From Fodinibacter luteus (lineage in GTDB: Bacteria; Actinomycetota; Actinomycetes; Actinomycetales; Dermatophilaceae): 64,000 nt of DNA. The stretch spans positions 62,001 to 126,000 of the forward strand of contig NZ_BAABGM010000007.1 of the NCBI RefSeq assembly GCF_039541575.1, in the 5' to 3' direction. A program made the position numbers and the translations under genes. Of this stretch, positions 7,468-15,799 are shown piece after piece. Positions within the stretch are counted from its first letter, which is position 1. The number at the start of each line of letters is the position of its first letter. The notes under the pieces were generated by a model, which was not told the DNA's origin, searched no databases, and worked only from the letters and a program-made list of their open reading frames with translations.

Positions 7468-9008
7468 CTCTCGGGCTGGGGCTGACCCGGTCCGTCGCCC
7501 TGTGCGGGCTCGAGGGGGTGCTCGTCGACGTCGAGGCGCACATCGCCCAGGGGCTGCCGCACTTCGCGATCGGCGGGCTGCCCGACCCGGCCTGCGCCCA
7601 GGCGCCCGACCGGGTGCGTCCCGCCGCCGCGACGAGCGGGGTGCCCGTGCCGCCGCACCGGGTCACGGTCAACCTGTCGCCGGCCTCCATCCCGAAGCGG
7701 GGAGCATGCTTCGACCTGTCCATCGCGGTCGCGGTGCTGTCGGCGGCCGGGCTCGTGCGGGGTGGCACGGCGAGGGACGTCGTGCACCTCGGTGAGCTGG
7801 CCCTCGACGGCCGGGTGCGGGGCGTGCGCGGCATCCTGCCCGCAGTGCTCGCCGCCTCGCGGGCCGGGGTCCGGCACGTCGTCGTCCCCCTGGAGAACGT
7901 CGGCGAGGCCCAGCTCGTCGACGACGTCGTCGTGCACGGAGCCGCGACCCTGCGTGACGTCGTCGACTGGTACGCGGCCGCCGCGCACGGCGCCCCGTTG
8001 CCGGTCGCGCCGGCGCCGGCCTCCGTCCCCGCGGCCCGGCGGTCCGGGGCCGATCTCGCGGACGTCGTCGGCCAGCCCGAGGCCCGCCTCGCGCTCGAGC
8101 TCGCCGCGACCGGCGGGCACCACCTGCTCATGTCGGGCCCGCCGGGGGTCGGGAAGACGATGCTCGCCGAGCGGCTCGTCACGGTGCTGCCGCCGCTGAG
8201 CCGGGAGGAGGCCCTGGAGACCCATGCGATCCGCTCGCTGACGGGGCAGATCGGCGAGGTCGTCGACCTCGACCGCACCCCGCCGTTCGTCGCCCCCCAC
8301 CACAGCTCCTCGCTCGCCGCGATCGCGGGTGGTGGGACGGGCGTCGCCCTTCCCGGCGCGATCTCGCGGGCGCACCGTGGCGTCCTCTTCCTGGACGAGG
8401 CACCGGAGTTCAAGGGCTCGGTGCTCCAGACGCTCCGCCAGCCCCTCGAGTCCGGGGAGGTCGTCATCGCCCGGTCGCGGCAGGTCGTGCGCTACCCGGC
8501 GCGGTTCCTCCTCGTCCTCGCGGCCAACCCGTGCCCGTGCGGCCGGTCCTACGGCAAGGGCCTGGACTGCACGTGCCGACCGATGGAGATCCGCTCCTAC
8601 GCCGGGCGGATGTCGGGTCCGCTCCTCGACCGGGTCGACCTCCAGGTGCACGTGCCGCCGGTGCAGCGGGCGGCCTTCGGCGATGCGACGGGGGAGTCCA
8701 GCGCGGTCGTGGCCGTGCGGGTCGCCACGGCACGGGAGGCTCAGCGCGAGCGGTGGTCGCCGGCGGGGTGGGCGCTCAACGGCCTCGTGCCCGGGCACGT
8801 CCTGCGCAGGCCCCCCTACCGACTGCCCGGGTCGGCGACGGCGATGCTCGACCGCAGCCTCGACCTGGGGCGGGTGACCCTGCGCGGGTACGACCGGGTG
8901 CTGCGCGTCGCCTGGTCGGCCGCCGACCTGTGCGGCCGCGAGGTGCCCGGGCCTGAGGAGGTGGCGATGGGCCTGGCCCTGCGCAGTGGTGAGCTGGTGG
9001 CGGCGTGA
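7464..9008 (+). CDS. ComM/YifB-type Mg-chelatase-like AAA+ ATPase
   Basis: 514 residues. The N-terminal half is the ComM chelatase-like domain (RVTVNLSPASIPKRG, FDLSIAVAVL). The AAA+ module follows with Walker A SGPPGVGKT (Lys231) and Walker B GVLFLDEAPEF. The zinc-type cluster NPCPCGRSYGKGLDCTC and a C-terminal domain complete it. ComM is a hexameric helicase that promotes branch migration during natural transformation in Vibrio; YifB is the E. coli homologue. The GTG at 7464 is chosen because it overlaps the yraN stop and gives the typical N-terminus. The stop overlaps the dprA start. Confidence 0.93.
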   Translation: MTLGLGLTRSVALCGLEGVLVDVEAHIAQGLPHFAIGGLPDPACAQAPDRVRPAAATSGVPVPPHRVTVNLSPASIPKRGACFDLSIAVAVLSAAGLVRGGTARDVVHLGELALDGRVRGVRGILPAVLAASRAGVRHVVVPLENVGEAQLVDDVVVHGAATLRDVVDWYAAAAHGAPLPVAPAPASVPAARRSGADLADVVGQPEARLALELAATGGHHLLMSGPPGVGKTMLAERLVTVLPPLSREEALETHAIRSLTGQIGEVVDLDRTPPFVAPHHSSSLAAIAGGGTGVALPGAISRAHRGVLFLDEAPEFKGSVLQTLRQPLESGEVVIARSRQVVRYPARFLLVLAANPCPCGRSYGKGLDCTCRPMEIRSYAGRMSGPLLDRVDLQVHVPPVQRAAFGDATGESSAVVAVRVATAREAQRERWSPAGWALNGLVPGHVLRRPPYRLPGSATAMLDRSLDLGRVTLRGYDRVLRVAWSAADLCGREVPGPEEVAMGLALRSGELVAA

Positions 9009-10207
9009 CGTCGGGGGCGCCGGGCGGGCTCCCGGCTCCGGGAACACGAGGTGATGCTCCCCGGCGCGGGCGGGCGCCTCGAGGGCGGGAGGGCGACGAG
9101 CGGTGGGCCCGGGTCGCGTGGTCCTTCCTCGGCGAGCCCAAGGACCCCGAGCTGGGCCGGCTCATCGGCGAGCTCGGCGCCGTCGAGACGCTCGCCCGGC
9201 TGCGGGAGGGTCGGCTGTCCGACCGGATGGGGTGGGGCGCACGCCTGCCCGACCTCGACGTCGACGGGCTCGCGCACGTGGTCGCGTACCGGCGCCTGCA
9301 CGTCCTCGTGCCGGGCGACCCGGGCTGGCCCGACGGGGTCGACCGGCTCGAGCAGCCCCCCTACTGCCTCTACGTGCGGGGAGAACCCGACCTGGCCGGG
9401 CTCGTCGACCGCGGGGTCGCGGTCGTCGGGTCCCGAGCGGCCACCGAGTACGGGCTGCGCGTCGCGGCCGACCTCGCCGAGGGGCTGGCCTCCCGGGGCT
9501 TCACGGTCATCAGCGGAGCGGCCTACGGCATCGACTCGGCGGCGCACCGGGCGTCCCTCGCCGTGGGTGGGAGCACGGTCGCGGTGCTCGCGTGCGGGGC
9601 CGACCGCGCGTACCCGTCGGTCCACCGCACGATGCTCGACGAGATCGCGCGCACCGCCGCGGTCGTGAGCGAGGTGCCGCCCGGGTGCGCTCCGTACCGG
9701 TCGCGCTTCCTCGCCCGCAACCGGGTCATCGCCACCCTCGCCCGGGCGACGGTCGTCGTCGAGGCCAACCTGCGGTCGGGCTCGCTCACGACGGCGAAGG
9801 CGGCCCGGGAGCACCACCTGCCGGTCGGGGCGGTGCCCGGTCCCGTGACGAGCATGGCCTCGGCCGGCTGCCACGCCCTCGTCCGGGACACGGATGCCGT
9901 CCTCGTCACCGATGCGGCGGAGGTCGCCGAGCTGGCTGCCCGGATCGGCGAGCACCTCCTGCCGGGGCTCGAGGACGCCGGCCGGCTCCGGAGGCCGGCC
10001 GACGACCTCGACCCGACCTCGTACGCCGTGTGGTCGGCCGTGCCGGTGCGCGGCGGCGTGACGGCCGAGCGGCTCGCGGCGGCCTCGGGGGTCGAGCCCC
10101 GACGGCTCGTCGCGATCCTCGGGGCGCTCGAGGTCCGAGGGCTGGTCCGGCGCGAGGCGGGCCGGTGGCGCAAGGCGGGACAGGCCACCGGCGCACCCGC
10201 CGGGTGA
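9005..10207 (+). CDS. dprA: DNA-processing protein DprA
   Basis: DprA protects incoming single-stranded DNA and loads RecA on it. 400 residues with the Rossmann-like core GVAVVGSRAATEYGLRVA, VISGAAYGIDSAAHRASL and RFLARNRVIATLARATVVVEA. A C-terminal winged-helix (DprA_WH-like, about residues 338-390) follows. The start GTG overlaps comM by 4 bases. The first ~35 residues are low complexity (Gly/Arg/Pro-rich) and unlike the family. Natural competence of the host is not proven by this gene, which is near universal. Confidence 0.95.
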   Translation: MTSGAPGGLPAPGTRGDAPRRGRAPRGREGDERWARVAWSFLGEPKDPELGRLIGELGAVETLARLREGRLSDRMGWGARLPDLDVDGLAHVVAYRRLHVLVPGDPGWPDGVDRLEQPPYCLYVRGEPDLAGLVDRGVAVVGSRAATEYGLRVAADLAEGLASRGFTVISGAAYGIDSAAHRASLAVGGSTVAVLACGADRAYPSVHRTMLDEIARTAAVVSEVPPGCAPYRSRFLARNRVIATLARATVVVEANLRSGSLTTAKAAREHHLPVGAVPGPVTSMASAGCHALVRDTDAVLVTDAAEVAELAARIGEHLLPGLEDAGRLRRPADDLDPTSYAVWSAVPVRGGVTAERLAAASGVEPRRLVAILGALEVRGLVRREAGRWRKAGQATGAPAG

Positions 10208-10248
10208 CGGCGGCGGGCGCCGTGGCCTGAACCGGGTCCAACCCCGTC

Positions 10249-10268
10249 GTCGGGAACCGGGTCCCGAC
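10249..10268. other. small hairpin after dprA
   Basis: GTCGGGA and TCCCGAC flank ACCGGG. It lies in the 195-bp gap between dprA and xerC, which also contains a short direct repeat (GTCGCGAACGA); it may separate the two transcription units. Confidence 0.35.
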
Positions 10269-10390
10269 CCCCGGCGTCGCGAACGAGGTCACTGTCGTCG
10301 CGAACGACGTGACGTCCCGTCCCGTCCGCCTCTGCGGTTCCGCCTCGTCGCGCCTGCGCGTGTCCGCCGCGCCTTCGGCCCGTCGAGTGT

Positions 10391-10396
10391 CACGGT
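10391..10396 (+). promoter_or_regulatory. possible leaderless-type -10 of xerC
   Basis: CACGGT ends 6 bases before the GTG at 10403. It matches only A2 and T6 of the hexamer pattern. Confidence 0.3.
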
Positions 10397-10402
10397 GGTG
10401 CG

Positions 10403-11314
10403 GTGATGGTTCCGAGGCCAGAGGCGTTGGCGTCCTTCGAGCGCCACCTGCGCGCCGAGCGCGGCCGCTCGCCCCACACCGTGCGCGCTTACCTGCGGGA
10501 CGTCGGCGTCTTCCTCGACGAGGTCGGGGTCCACGACGACGAAGCCCTGCGCGACGTCACCCTGGCGGACCTGCGCGCGTGGCTCGGGGTGCTCTCGCGC
10601 CGCGGAGCGGCCCGGGCGACGATCTCGCGGACCTCGGCCTCGCTGCGGACGTTCTTCGGCTGGCTCGAGCGCACGGGGCGGATCCCGGCCGACCCGTCGC
10701 TGCGACTGAGCGCCCCGAGCCGGCACCGCACCCTGCCACCCGTGCTCGCCCAGCGCTCGGCAGCGGCCCTCCTCGACGTCGCCGAGGTCGCCGCCGACGA
10801 CGACGACCCGGTCCACCTGCGCAACCGGGCAGCGCTCGAGCTGCTCTACGCGACCGGCATCCGGGTCGGGGAGCTCGTCGGCCTCGACGTCGACGACGTC
10901 GACCTGTCCACCCACGTCCTGCGCGTCGTCGGCAAGGGCAACAAGGAGCGCCGGGTGCCCTTCGGCGCGCCGGCCGGGCGGGCGGTCACGGACTGGCTCG
11001 AGCGGGGCCGGCCGCGCCTCGCGGGGCCCGGGAGCGGTGCGGCGCTCCTGCTCGGGCGGCGCGGCCGCCGCGTGGACCCGCGGCAGGTCAGGGAGGTCGT
11101 CCACGCGCTGGTGCGCCACGTGCCGGATGCGCCCGACATCGGTCCGCACGGGCTGCGCCACAGTGCTGCGACCCACCTCCTCGAGGGAGGGGCCGACCTG
11201 CGCATGGTCCAGGAGCTGCTCGGCCACGCCTCGCTCGCGACGACCCAGATCTACACCCACGTGTCGGTCGAGCGGCTCCAGCGTTCCTACGCCCAGGCGC
11301 ACCCACGCGCTTGA
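10403..11314 (+). CDS. xerC: tyrosine recombinase XerC
   Basis: Site-specific recombinase that with XerD resolves chromosome dimers at dif. 303 residues with an N-terminal SAM-like core-binding domain (residues ~6-95) and a catalytic domain. All six catalytic residues are visible: Arg154 (TGIRVGEL), Lys178 (GKGNK), His249 and Arg252 (PHGLRHSAATH), His275 (LGHASLATT) and Tyr284 (IYTHV). The position after dprA is the usual actinobacterial place of xerC, so it is not an integrase of a mobile element. GTG 10403 is chosen; ATG 10406 is equally possible. Confidence 0.93.
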   Translation: MMVPRPEALASFERHLRAERGRSPHTVRAYLRDVGVFLDEVGVHDDEALRDVTLADLRAWLGVLSRRGAARATISRTSASLRTFFGWLERTGRIPADPSLRLSAPSRHRTLPPVLAQRSAAALLDVAEVAADDDDPVHLRNRAALELLYATGIRVGELVGLDVDDVDLSTHVLRVVGKGNKERRVPFGAPAGRAVTDWLERGRPRLAGPGSGAALLLGRRGRRVDPRQVREVVHALVRHVPDAPDIGPHGLRHSAATHLLEGGADLRMVQELLGHASLATTQIYTHVSVERLQRSYAQAHPRA

Positions 11315-11385
11315 CGGGTTGCAGGGGGAACGGCACGGGCGCGGTGGTGAGCGCCGTCACTCGACCCGCGGGAAGCGTGCGGCGC

Positions 11386-12186
11386 TCAGCCGAGGGGAAG
11401 CAGGGCGAGTCGCCCGCCGACCAGGAGGAGGAGCGGGTCGTGGTAGGCCCCCATCCGCCGGGCTCCGAGGTGCAGGCAGGGTGCAGCACCACAGTGCGAC
11501 CGCCCGGTCGAGACGTCGAGCGTCCCGAGCACGTCGCCGACGGAGACGACGTCACCGACGTCGACGACGGGCTCCACGGGCTCGTACGTGCTCCGCAAGC
11601 CGTCGTGGTGCTGCACGCTCACCGTGCCGCGGCCCGCGACCGGCCCGGCATGGACCACCCGGCCGCCCTCCACCGCGAGCACCGCCGCATCCGCCCTGGC
11701 GGCAAGGTCGAGGCCGCGGTGCCCACGGCCGTAGCGCGAGAGGGGAGCCCGGAACTCCTGCACGACCGTGGGGCGGGGGTACAGCGGCCACTGCCAGCGA
11801 GGTGAACCGGGTCGGGCTGTGGGAGCATCCGGCGCGGGTGTCCGACGCTGCGTCGTCGAGGCCCCGACTGATGCCGTCGCAGGCTCGCGCCCGCGGGTAC
11901 CCGCGACAGGCTCGCGTCCAACGGCTCCTGCGACAGGCTCGCGTCCAACGGCTCCCGCGTCAGGCTCGCGTCCAACGGCTCCCGCGACAGGCCCGCGTCC
12001 GGTGGTCCCTGCGGCAGCCTCGCGTCCGGCGGCGCCGGTAGCGGGAACGCGGACGACCATGTCCGCGACGGGCTCGAGCTGCCCTGTGGCTGGCGGGGCG
12101 CCGGCTGGTGGGCGCCACCCGGGAGCGGCGAGCACAGCCGCGGTGACGCCCGAGAGGGCGAGGACGACGAGCAAGGGTCGAGGCAT
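11386..12186 (-). CDS. secreted M23-family peptidoglycan endopeptidase with repeat-rich linker
   Basis: 266 residues. An N-terminal hydrophobic segment (LLVVLALSGVTAAVLAA) acts as signal peptide or anchor. A linker of nine-residue repeats (GREPVAGAV-like, encoded by 27-bp DNA repeats) follows. The C-terminal domain resembles LytM/M23 endopeptidases (GRGHRGLDLAARADAAVLAVEGG, VDVGDVVSVGDVLG, CLHLGARR). The metal motif HxxxD is present. The usual HxH is CxH, paired with another Cys (SHCGAAPCLH), a variant known in actinobacterial M23 proteins. The ATG at 12186 has GACGCT 6 bases upstream. It is convergent with xerC and lies before rpsB, a common place for this gene. Confidence 0.85.
   Translation of the reverse strand: MPRPLLVVLALSGVTAAVLAAPGWRPPAGAPPATGQLEPVADMVVRVPATGAAGREAAAGTTGRGPVAGAVGREPDAGAVGREPVAGAVGREPVAGTRGREPATASVGASTTQRRTPAPDAPTARPGSPRWQWPLYPRPTVVQEFRAPLSRYGRGHRGLDLAARADAAVLAVEGGRVVHAGPVAGRGTVSVQHHDGLRSTYEPVEPVVDVGDVVSVGDVLGTLDVSTGRSHCGAAPCLHLGARRMGAYHDPLLLLVGGRLALLPLG
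11878..12039. repeat. 27-bp tandem repeats in the M23 linker
   Basis: Six head-to-tail 27-bp units. Those at 11905-11931, 11932-11958 and 11959-11985 are nearly identical; the flanking ones are degenerate. The unit length is a multiple of three, so copy-number change would alter the linker length without a frameshift. Confidence 0.9.
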
Positions 12187-12192
12187 GCCACC

Positions 12193-12198
12193 AGCGTC
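12193..12198 (-). promoter_or_regulatory. leaderless-type -10 of the M23 gene
   Basis: GACGCT on the minus strand ends 6 bases before the ATG at 12186. Confidence 0.4.
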
Positions 12199-12235
12199 GC
12201 CCGGGGGACGGTCACGCCGAAGGGGGGACCGAGGA

Positions 12236-12272
12236 CCTGTGGAGGGCGCGGCCGCCGCGGACCGCCTGTGGA
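12236..12272 (-). promoter_or_regulatory. two DnaA-box-like sites 29 bp apart upstream of the M23 gene
   Basis: On the minus strand TCGTCCACAGG and CCCTCCACAGG are separated so that their TCCACAGG cores (12265-12272 and 12236-12243) are 29 bp apart. This is the same spacing as at 6958/6987 before yraN. One copy fits the YYRTCCACA consensus exactly. Confidence 0.45.
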
Positions 12273-12304
12273 CGAGTGCCGCGACGCGCTCGCGCTCGGC
12301 GGGG

Positions 12305-13468
12305 TCACCGGCCGAGCGCCGCCAGTCGCCGGCACGCCTCGTCGAGCACGGCGTCCTCCTTGCAGAAGGCGAACCGCACGAGGGTGCGGGCGGCGTCGAC
12401 GTCGTCGTGGAAGACCGACACGGGCACCCCGACGACACCCGCCCGGGCCGGGAGCTCGTGGCAGAACGCCACCGCGTCGACGGCACCGAGCGGCGCGGCA
12501 TCCGCGATGACGAAGTAGGTGCCCTGGGGCACCGACACCGCCATCCCGGCCCGGCGCAGCCCGTCGACGAGCCGGTCCCGCTTCGACTGGAGCGACGAGG
12601 CCAACCCCGTGAACACGGCATCCGGCAGCCCGAGCCCGAGTGCGACGGCCGGCTGGAACGGCCCGGACCCGACGTACGTGAGGAACTGCTTGACCGAGCG
12701 CACGGCCGCCACGGCGTCCGCCGGGCCCGACACCCAGCCGACCTTCCAGCCGGTCGTCGAGAACGTCTTTCCGGCCGAGGAGATGGTGAGCGTGCGCTCG
12801 CGCATCCCCGGCCACGCGGCCACGGCGACGTGCTCGGCGCCGTCGAAGGTCAGGTGCTCGTAGACCTCGTCCGTGACGACCCAGGCGTCGTGCTCCCGGG
12901 CCAGCGCGCAGACGAGCTCGAGCTCGTCGCGCGTGAAGACCTTGCCCGTGGGGTTGTGCGGCGTGTTGAGCAGCACCATCCGGGTGCGGGAGGAGAAGGC
13001 CGCCCGCAACGACGCCTCGTCGACCGTGAAGTCCGGGAACCGCAGCACCGAGGTCCGCCGCACCCCACCGGCGAGCGCGATCGTCGCGGCGTACGAGTCG
13101 TAGTAGGGCTCGAACGTGACGACCTCGTCACCGGGCTGCACGAGGGCGAGCACCGTCGCCGCGATGGCCTCGGTCGCCCCGACCGTCACGAGCACCTCGC
13201 TCGCGGGGTCGAGGTCGATGCCGTGGAACCGCCGCTGGTGCGCGGCGACGGCCTCGAGCAGCTCCGGCACGCCGGCGCCGGGTGGGTACTGGTTGCGCCC
13301 TCCCCGGATCGCCGAGACGGCGGCCTCGAGCACCTCGGGCGGGCCGTCGGTGTCGGGGAAGCCCTGACCGAGGTTGATGGCACCGTGCTCGGCCGCGAGG
13401 GCCGACATCGTCGCGAAGATCGTCGTCCCGAAGGGGGCGAGCGCGGGGTGGCCGGGCGAGCGCGTCAT
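12305..13468 (-). CDS. class I/II PLP-dependent aminotransferase
   Basis: 387-residue fold type I aminotransferase. Visible are GAINLGQGFPDTDGP, VTVGATEAIAAT, LNTPHNPTGKVF, the pyridine-binding Asp region WVVTDEVYEHL and the PLP lysine motif SSAGKTFSTTGWKVGW. This pattern is closest to the DapC/YbdL/kynurenine aminotransferase group; the substrate cannot be assigned here. The ATG at 13468 has TAGCCT 6 bases upstream, a leaderless arrangement. It is divergent from rpsB; M23 follows on the same strand after 118 bp. Confidence 0.92.
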   Translation of the reverse strand: MTRSPGHPALAPFGTTIFATMSALAAEHGAINLGQGFPDTDGPPEVLEAAVSAIRGGRNQYPPGAGVPELLEAVAAHQRRFHGIDLDPASEVLVTVGATEAIAATVLALVQPGDEVVTFEPYYDSYAATIALAGGVRRTSVLRFPDFTVDEASLRAAFSSRTRMVLLNTPHNPTGKVFTRDELELVCALAREHDAWVVTDEVYEHLTFDGAEHVAVAAWPGMRERTLTISSAGKTFSTTGWKVGWVSGPADAVAAVRSVKQFLTYVGSGPFQPAVALGLGLPDAVFTGLASSLQSKRDRLVDGLRRAGMAVSVPQGTYFVIADAAPLGAVDAVAFCHELPARAGVVGVPVSVFHDDVDAARTLVRFAFCKEDAVLDEACRRLAALGR

Positions 13469-13474
13469 CCCCGC

Positions 13475-13480
13475 AGGCTA
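13475..13480 (-). promoter_or_regulatory. leaderless-type -10 of the aminotransferase gene
   Basis: TAGCCT on the minus strand ends 6 bases before the ATG at 13468. Confidence 0.5.
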
Positions 13481-13496
13481 GGGCCACCGGCCGCGA

Positions 13497-13526
13497 TTAG
13501 GACGACCCGCCCCGGCTCCGTAGACT
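13497..13526 (+). promoter_or_regulatory. rpsB promoter
   Basis: TTAGGA (13497-13502) and TAGACT (13521-13526) are separated by 18 bp. The -10 shares AGACTGG with the rplS and ylxR sites. It predicts a ~210-base leader before rpsB in which I recognise no named RNA element. Confidence 0.6.
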
Positions 13527-13741
13527 GGGCTCACGACCGGTCTCGGCCGGTCGAATTCGCGTGTCCTTCTCTGCGACCCCGAACGGGCGGCGCAGGGCAC
13601 ACCACGGCAGTGGCGGATCGCCCCCTCGAGGGAGCCTTCCGTCCGGGGTGTGGCCGGGCACCAGGCAGGTGGACGACGACCCTCCAGCAGGAGGCGAGCA
13701 CCACCGACGGAACTGACAACCACAGAGCAAGGAGAACGACG

Positions 13742-14806
13742 ATGGCCGTCGTCACCATGCGCCAGCTCCTCGAGAGCGGCGTCCACTTCGGGCACCAGAC
13801 CCGTCGCTGGAACCCCAAGATGAAGCGCTTCATCATGACCGAGCGCAACGGCATCTACATCATCGACCTGCAGCAGTCGGTGACCTACATCAACAACGCG
13901 TACGAGTTCGTCAAGGAGACCGTCGCGCACGGCGGCACGATCCTGTTCGTCGGCACCAAGCGCCAGGCCCAGGAGCCGATCGCCGAGCAGGCGACCCGCG
14001 TCGGGATGCCGTACGTCAACCACCGCTGGCTCGGTGGCATGCTCACGAACTTCCAGACGATCTCCAAGCGGCTCACCCGGCTCAAGGAGCTCGAGGAGCT
14101 CAACTTCGACGACGTGGCCGGCTCCGGCTACACGAAGAAGGAGCTGCTCATCTTCAAGCGCGAGAAGGACAAGCTCGAGAAGACCCTGGGCGGGATCCGC
14201 TCCATGGGCAAGGTCCCCTCGGCCGTGTGGATCGTCGACACGAAGAAGGAGCACCTCGCGGTCGACGAGGCGCGCAAGCTCGGCCTGCCCGTCATCGCGA
14301 TCCTCGACACGAACTGCGACCCCGACGAGGTCGACTACAAGATCCCCGGCAACGACGACGCGATCCGTTCGGTCACGCTGCTGACCCGGGTCATCGCGGA
14401 TGCCGTCGCCGAGGGTCTCATCGCCCGCGCCGGTGGGCGTGCGGCCGAGGACGTCGTCGCCGCAGACGAGCCCCTCGCCGAGTGGGAGCGCGAGCTGCTC
14501 GCCGGCGACGCGGCCCCGGTCGCCGCGCAGAACGCGCCCGAGGCTCCCGCCGCCGCCGAGGCTCCCGCCGCGGAGGCTGCCGTCGAGGCCACCGAGGCTC
14601 CTGCCGTCGAGGCCACCGAGGCTCCTGCCGTCGAGGCTGCCGAGGCTCCCGCCACCGAGGCTCCTGCCGCCGAGGCTCCTGCCGTCGAGGCTGTCGAGGC
14701 TCCCGCCACCGAGGCTCCTGCCGCCGAGGCCGTCGAGGCTCCTGCCGCCGAGGCCGTCGAGGCTCCCGCGGCCGAGGCCACCGAGGCCCCGGCAGAGCAG
14801 GCCTGA
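13742..14806 (+). CDS. rpsB: 30S ribosomal protein S2 with long Ala/Glu/Pro tail
   Basis: S2 binds the 30S platform/head region and is needed for S1 binding. The conserved part (residues 1 to ~260) has VTMRQLLESGVHFGHQTRRWNPKM, LFVGTKRQAQEPI and VIAILDTNCDPDEVDYKIPGNDDA. Residues ~263-354 are a tail of repeated EAPA(A/V)E units, making the protein ~90 residues longer than compact S2 proteins. The ATG at 13742 follows AAGGAGAA with good spacing. tsf follows after 50 bp and the pair shares a terminator. Confidence 0.97.
   Translation: MAVVTMRQLLESGVHFGHQTRRWNPKMKRFIMTERNGIYIIDLQQSVTYINNAYEFVKETVAHGGTILFVGTKRQAQEPIAEQATRVGMPYVNHRWLGGMLTNFQTISKRLTRLKELEELNFDDVAGSGYTKKELLIFKREKDKLEKTLGGIRSMGKVPSAVWIVDTKKEHLAVDEARKLGLPVIAILDTNCDPDEVDYKIPGNDDAIRSVTLLTRVIADAVAEGLIARAGGRAAEDVVAADEPLAEWERELLAGDAAPVAAQNAPEAPAAAEAPAAEAAVEATEAPAVEATEAPAVEAAEAPATEAPAAEAPAVEAVEAPATEAPAAEAVEAPAAEAVEAPAAEATEAPAEQA
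14530..14800 (+). repeat. low-complexity repeat encoding the S2 tail
   Basis: Repeated GAGGCTCCTGCCGCC-like units (12-21 bp, always in frame) encode Ala, Glu, Pro, Val and Thr only. The units are very similar at DNA level, suggesting recent expansion. Confidence 0.85.
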
Positions 14807-14856
14807 GCCACCCCCTCCCCCCGTCCGACCGCTACCCGAAAGAGCGATATCACCCC

Positions 14857-15687
14857 ATGGCGAACTACACCGCCGCTGACATCAAGGCGCTGCGCGAGAA
14901 GACGGCCGCCGGCATGATGGACGTCAAGAAGGCCCTCGACGAGGCCGACGGCGACATGGCCAAGGCCGAGGAGCTCCTGCGCGTCAAGGGCCTCAAGGGC
15001 GTCACCAAGCGCGAGGGGCGCACCGCCTCCAACGGCCTCGTCACCGCCCGGGCCGGCGCCGGCGAGGGCACCCTCGTCGAGGTCCTGTGCGAGACCGACT
15101 TCGTCGCGAAGGGCGAGCGCTTCGGCGCCCTCGCCGACCAGGTCCTCACCCAGGCCGTTGCGACGAAGGCGTCCGACGCCGACGCGCTCCTCGGGTCCAC
15201 CCTCACCGACGGCAAGTCGGTCAAGGAGCTGCTCGACGAGGCCAACGCGACCATCGGCGAGAAGATCGAGGTCAAGCGCGTGGCCCGCCTCGAGGGCGAG
15301 CACGTCGTGTCCTACCTGCACAAGACGAGCCCCGACCTGCCCGCGCAGATCGGCGTCCTCGTGTCCACCACCGGTGGCGACGAGCAGACCGCCCGCGACG
15401 TCGCGATGCACATCGCGGCGTTCAGCCCGAGCGTGCTCACCCGCGAGGAGGTCGCCGCCGAGACGGTCGAGAACGAGCGTCGCCTCGCCGAGGCCACCGC
15501 GAAGGAGGAGGGCAAGCCCGAGGCCGCCCTCCCGAAGATCGTCGAGGGTCGGGTCAACGGCTACTTCAAGGAGAACGTCCTCCTCGAGCAGCCGTTCGCC
15601 AAGGAGCCCAAGAAGACCGTCGCGAAGGTCCTCACCGAGGCCGGCGCCGACGCCACGGGCTTCGTGCGCTTCCGCGTCGGGGGCTGA
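14857..15687 (+). CDS. tsf: elongation factor Ts
   Basis: Guanine nucleotide exchange factor for EF-Tu. 276 residues. The N-terminal UBA-like module (YTAADIKALREKTAAGMMDVKKALDE) and the core segment LCETDFVAKGERFGALADQV that contacts EF-Tu are present. The rest (VARLEGEHVVSYLH, VAMHIAAFSP) is typical. The ATG is preceded by GAAAGAGCG. It is co-transcribed with rpsB and followed by a strong hairpin. Confidence 0.98.
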   Translation: MANYTAADIKALREKTAAGMMDVKKALDEADGDMAKAEELLRVKGLKGVTKREGRTASNGLVTARAGAGEGTLVEVLCETDFVAKGERFGALADQVLTQAVATKASDADALLGSTLTDGKSVKELLDEANATIGEKIEVKRVARLEGEHVVSYLHKTSPDLPAQIGVLVSTTGGDEQTARDVAMHIAAFSPSVLTREEVAAETVENERRLAEATAKEEGKPEAALPKIVEGRVNGYFKENVLLEQPFAKEPKKTVAKVLTEAGADATGFVRFRVGG

Positions 15688-15712
15688 CCTCCCCTCCCGC
15701 CGGGCACAACCA

Positions 15713-15748
15713 CGGATGCCGTCCGCTCACCCGAGCGGGCGGCATCCG
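15713..15748 (+). terminator. terminator-like hairpin after rpsB-tsf
   Basis: Arms 15713-15727 and 15734-15748 form a 15-bp stem with one G-U pair and a 6-base loop, 26 bp after the tsf stop. There is no U tract, as is common in GC-rich actinobacteria. The arms contain the GGATGCC/GGCATCC word that is over-represented in this window. Confidence 0.7.
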
Positions 15749-15799
15749 CCCGTCCGGAGACGGGGCGACGGCGCATACTGGCCGCAGGAGGTGGTCACG

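Noticed and set aside
10403..11314. Tyrosine recombinase considered as integrase of a genomic island
   Set aside because: Sequence and position after dprA fit the housekeeping XerC; there is no adjacent tRNA, attachment site or phage gene.
11878..12039. Regular 27-bp repeats considered as a CRISPR array
   Set aside because: The units are contiguous with no unique spacers, lie within a coding frame, and no cas genes are present.
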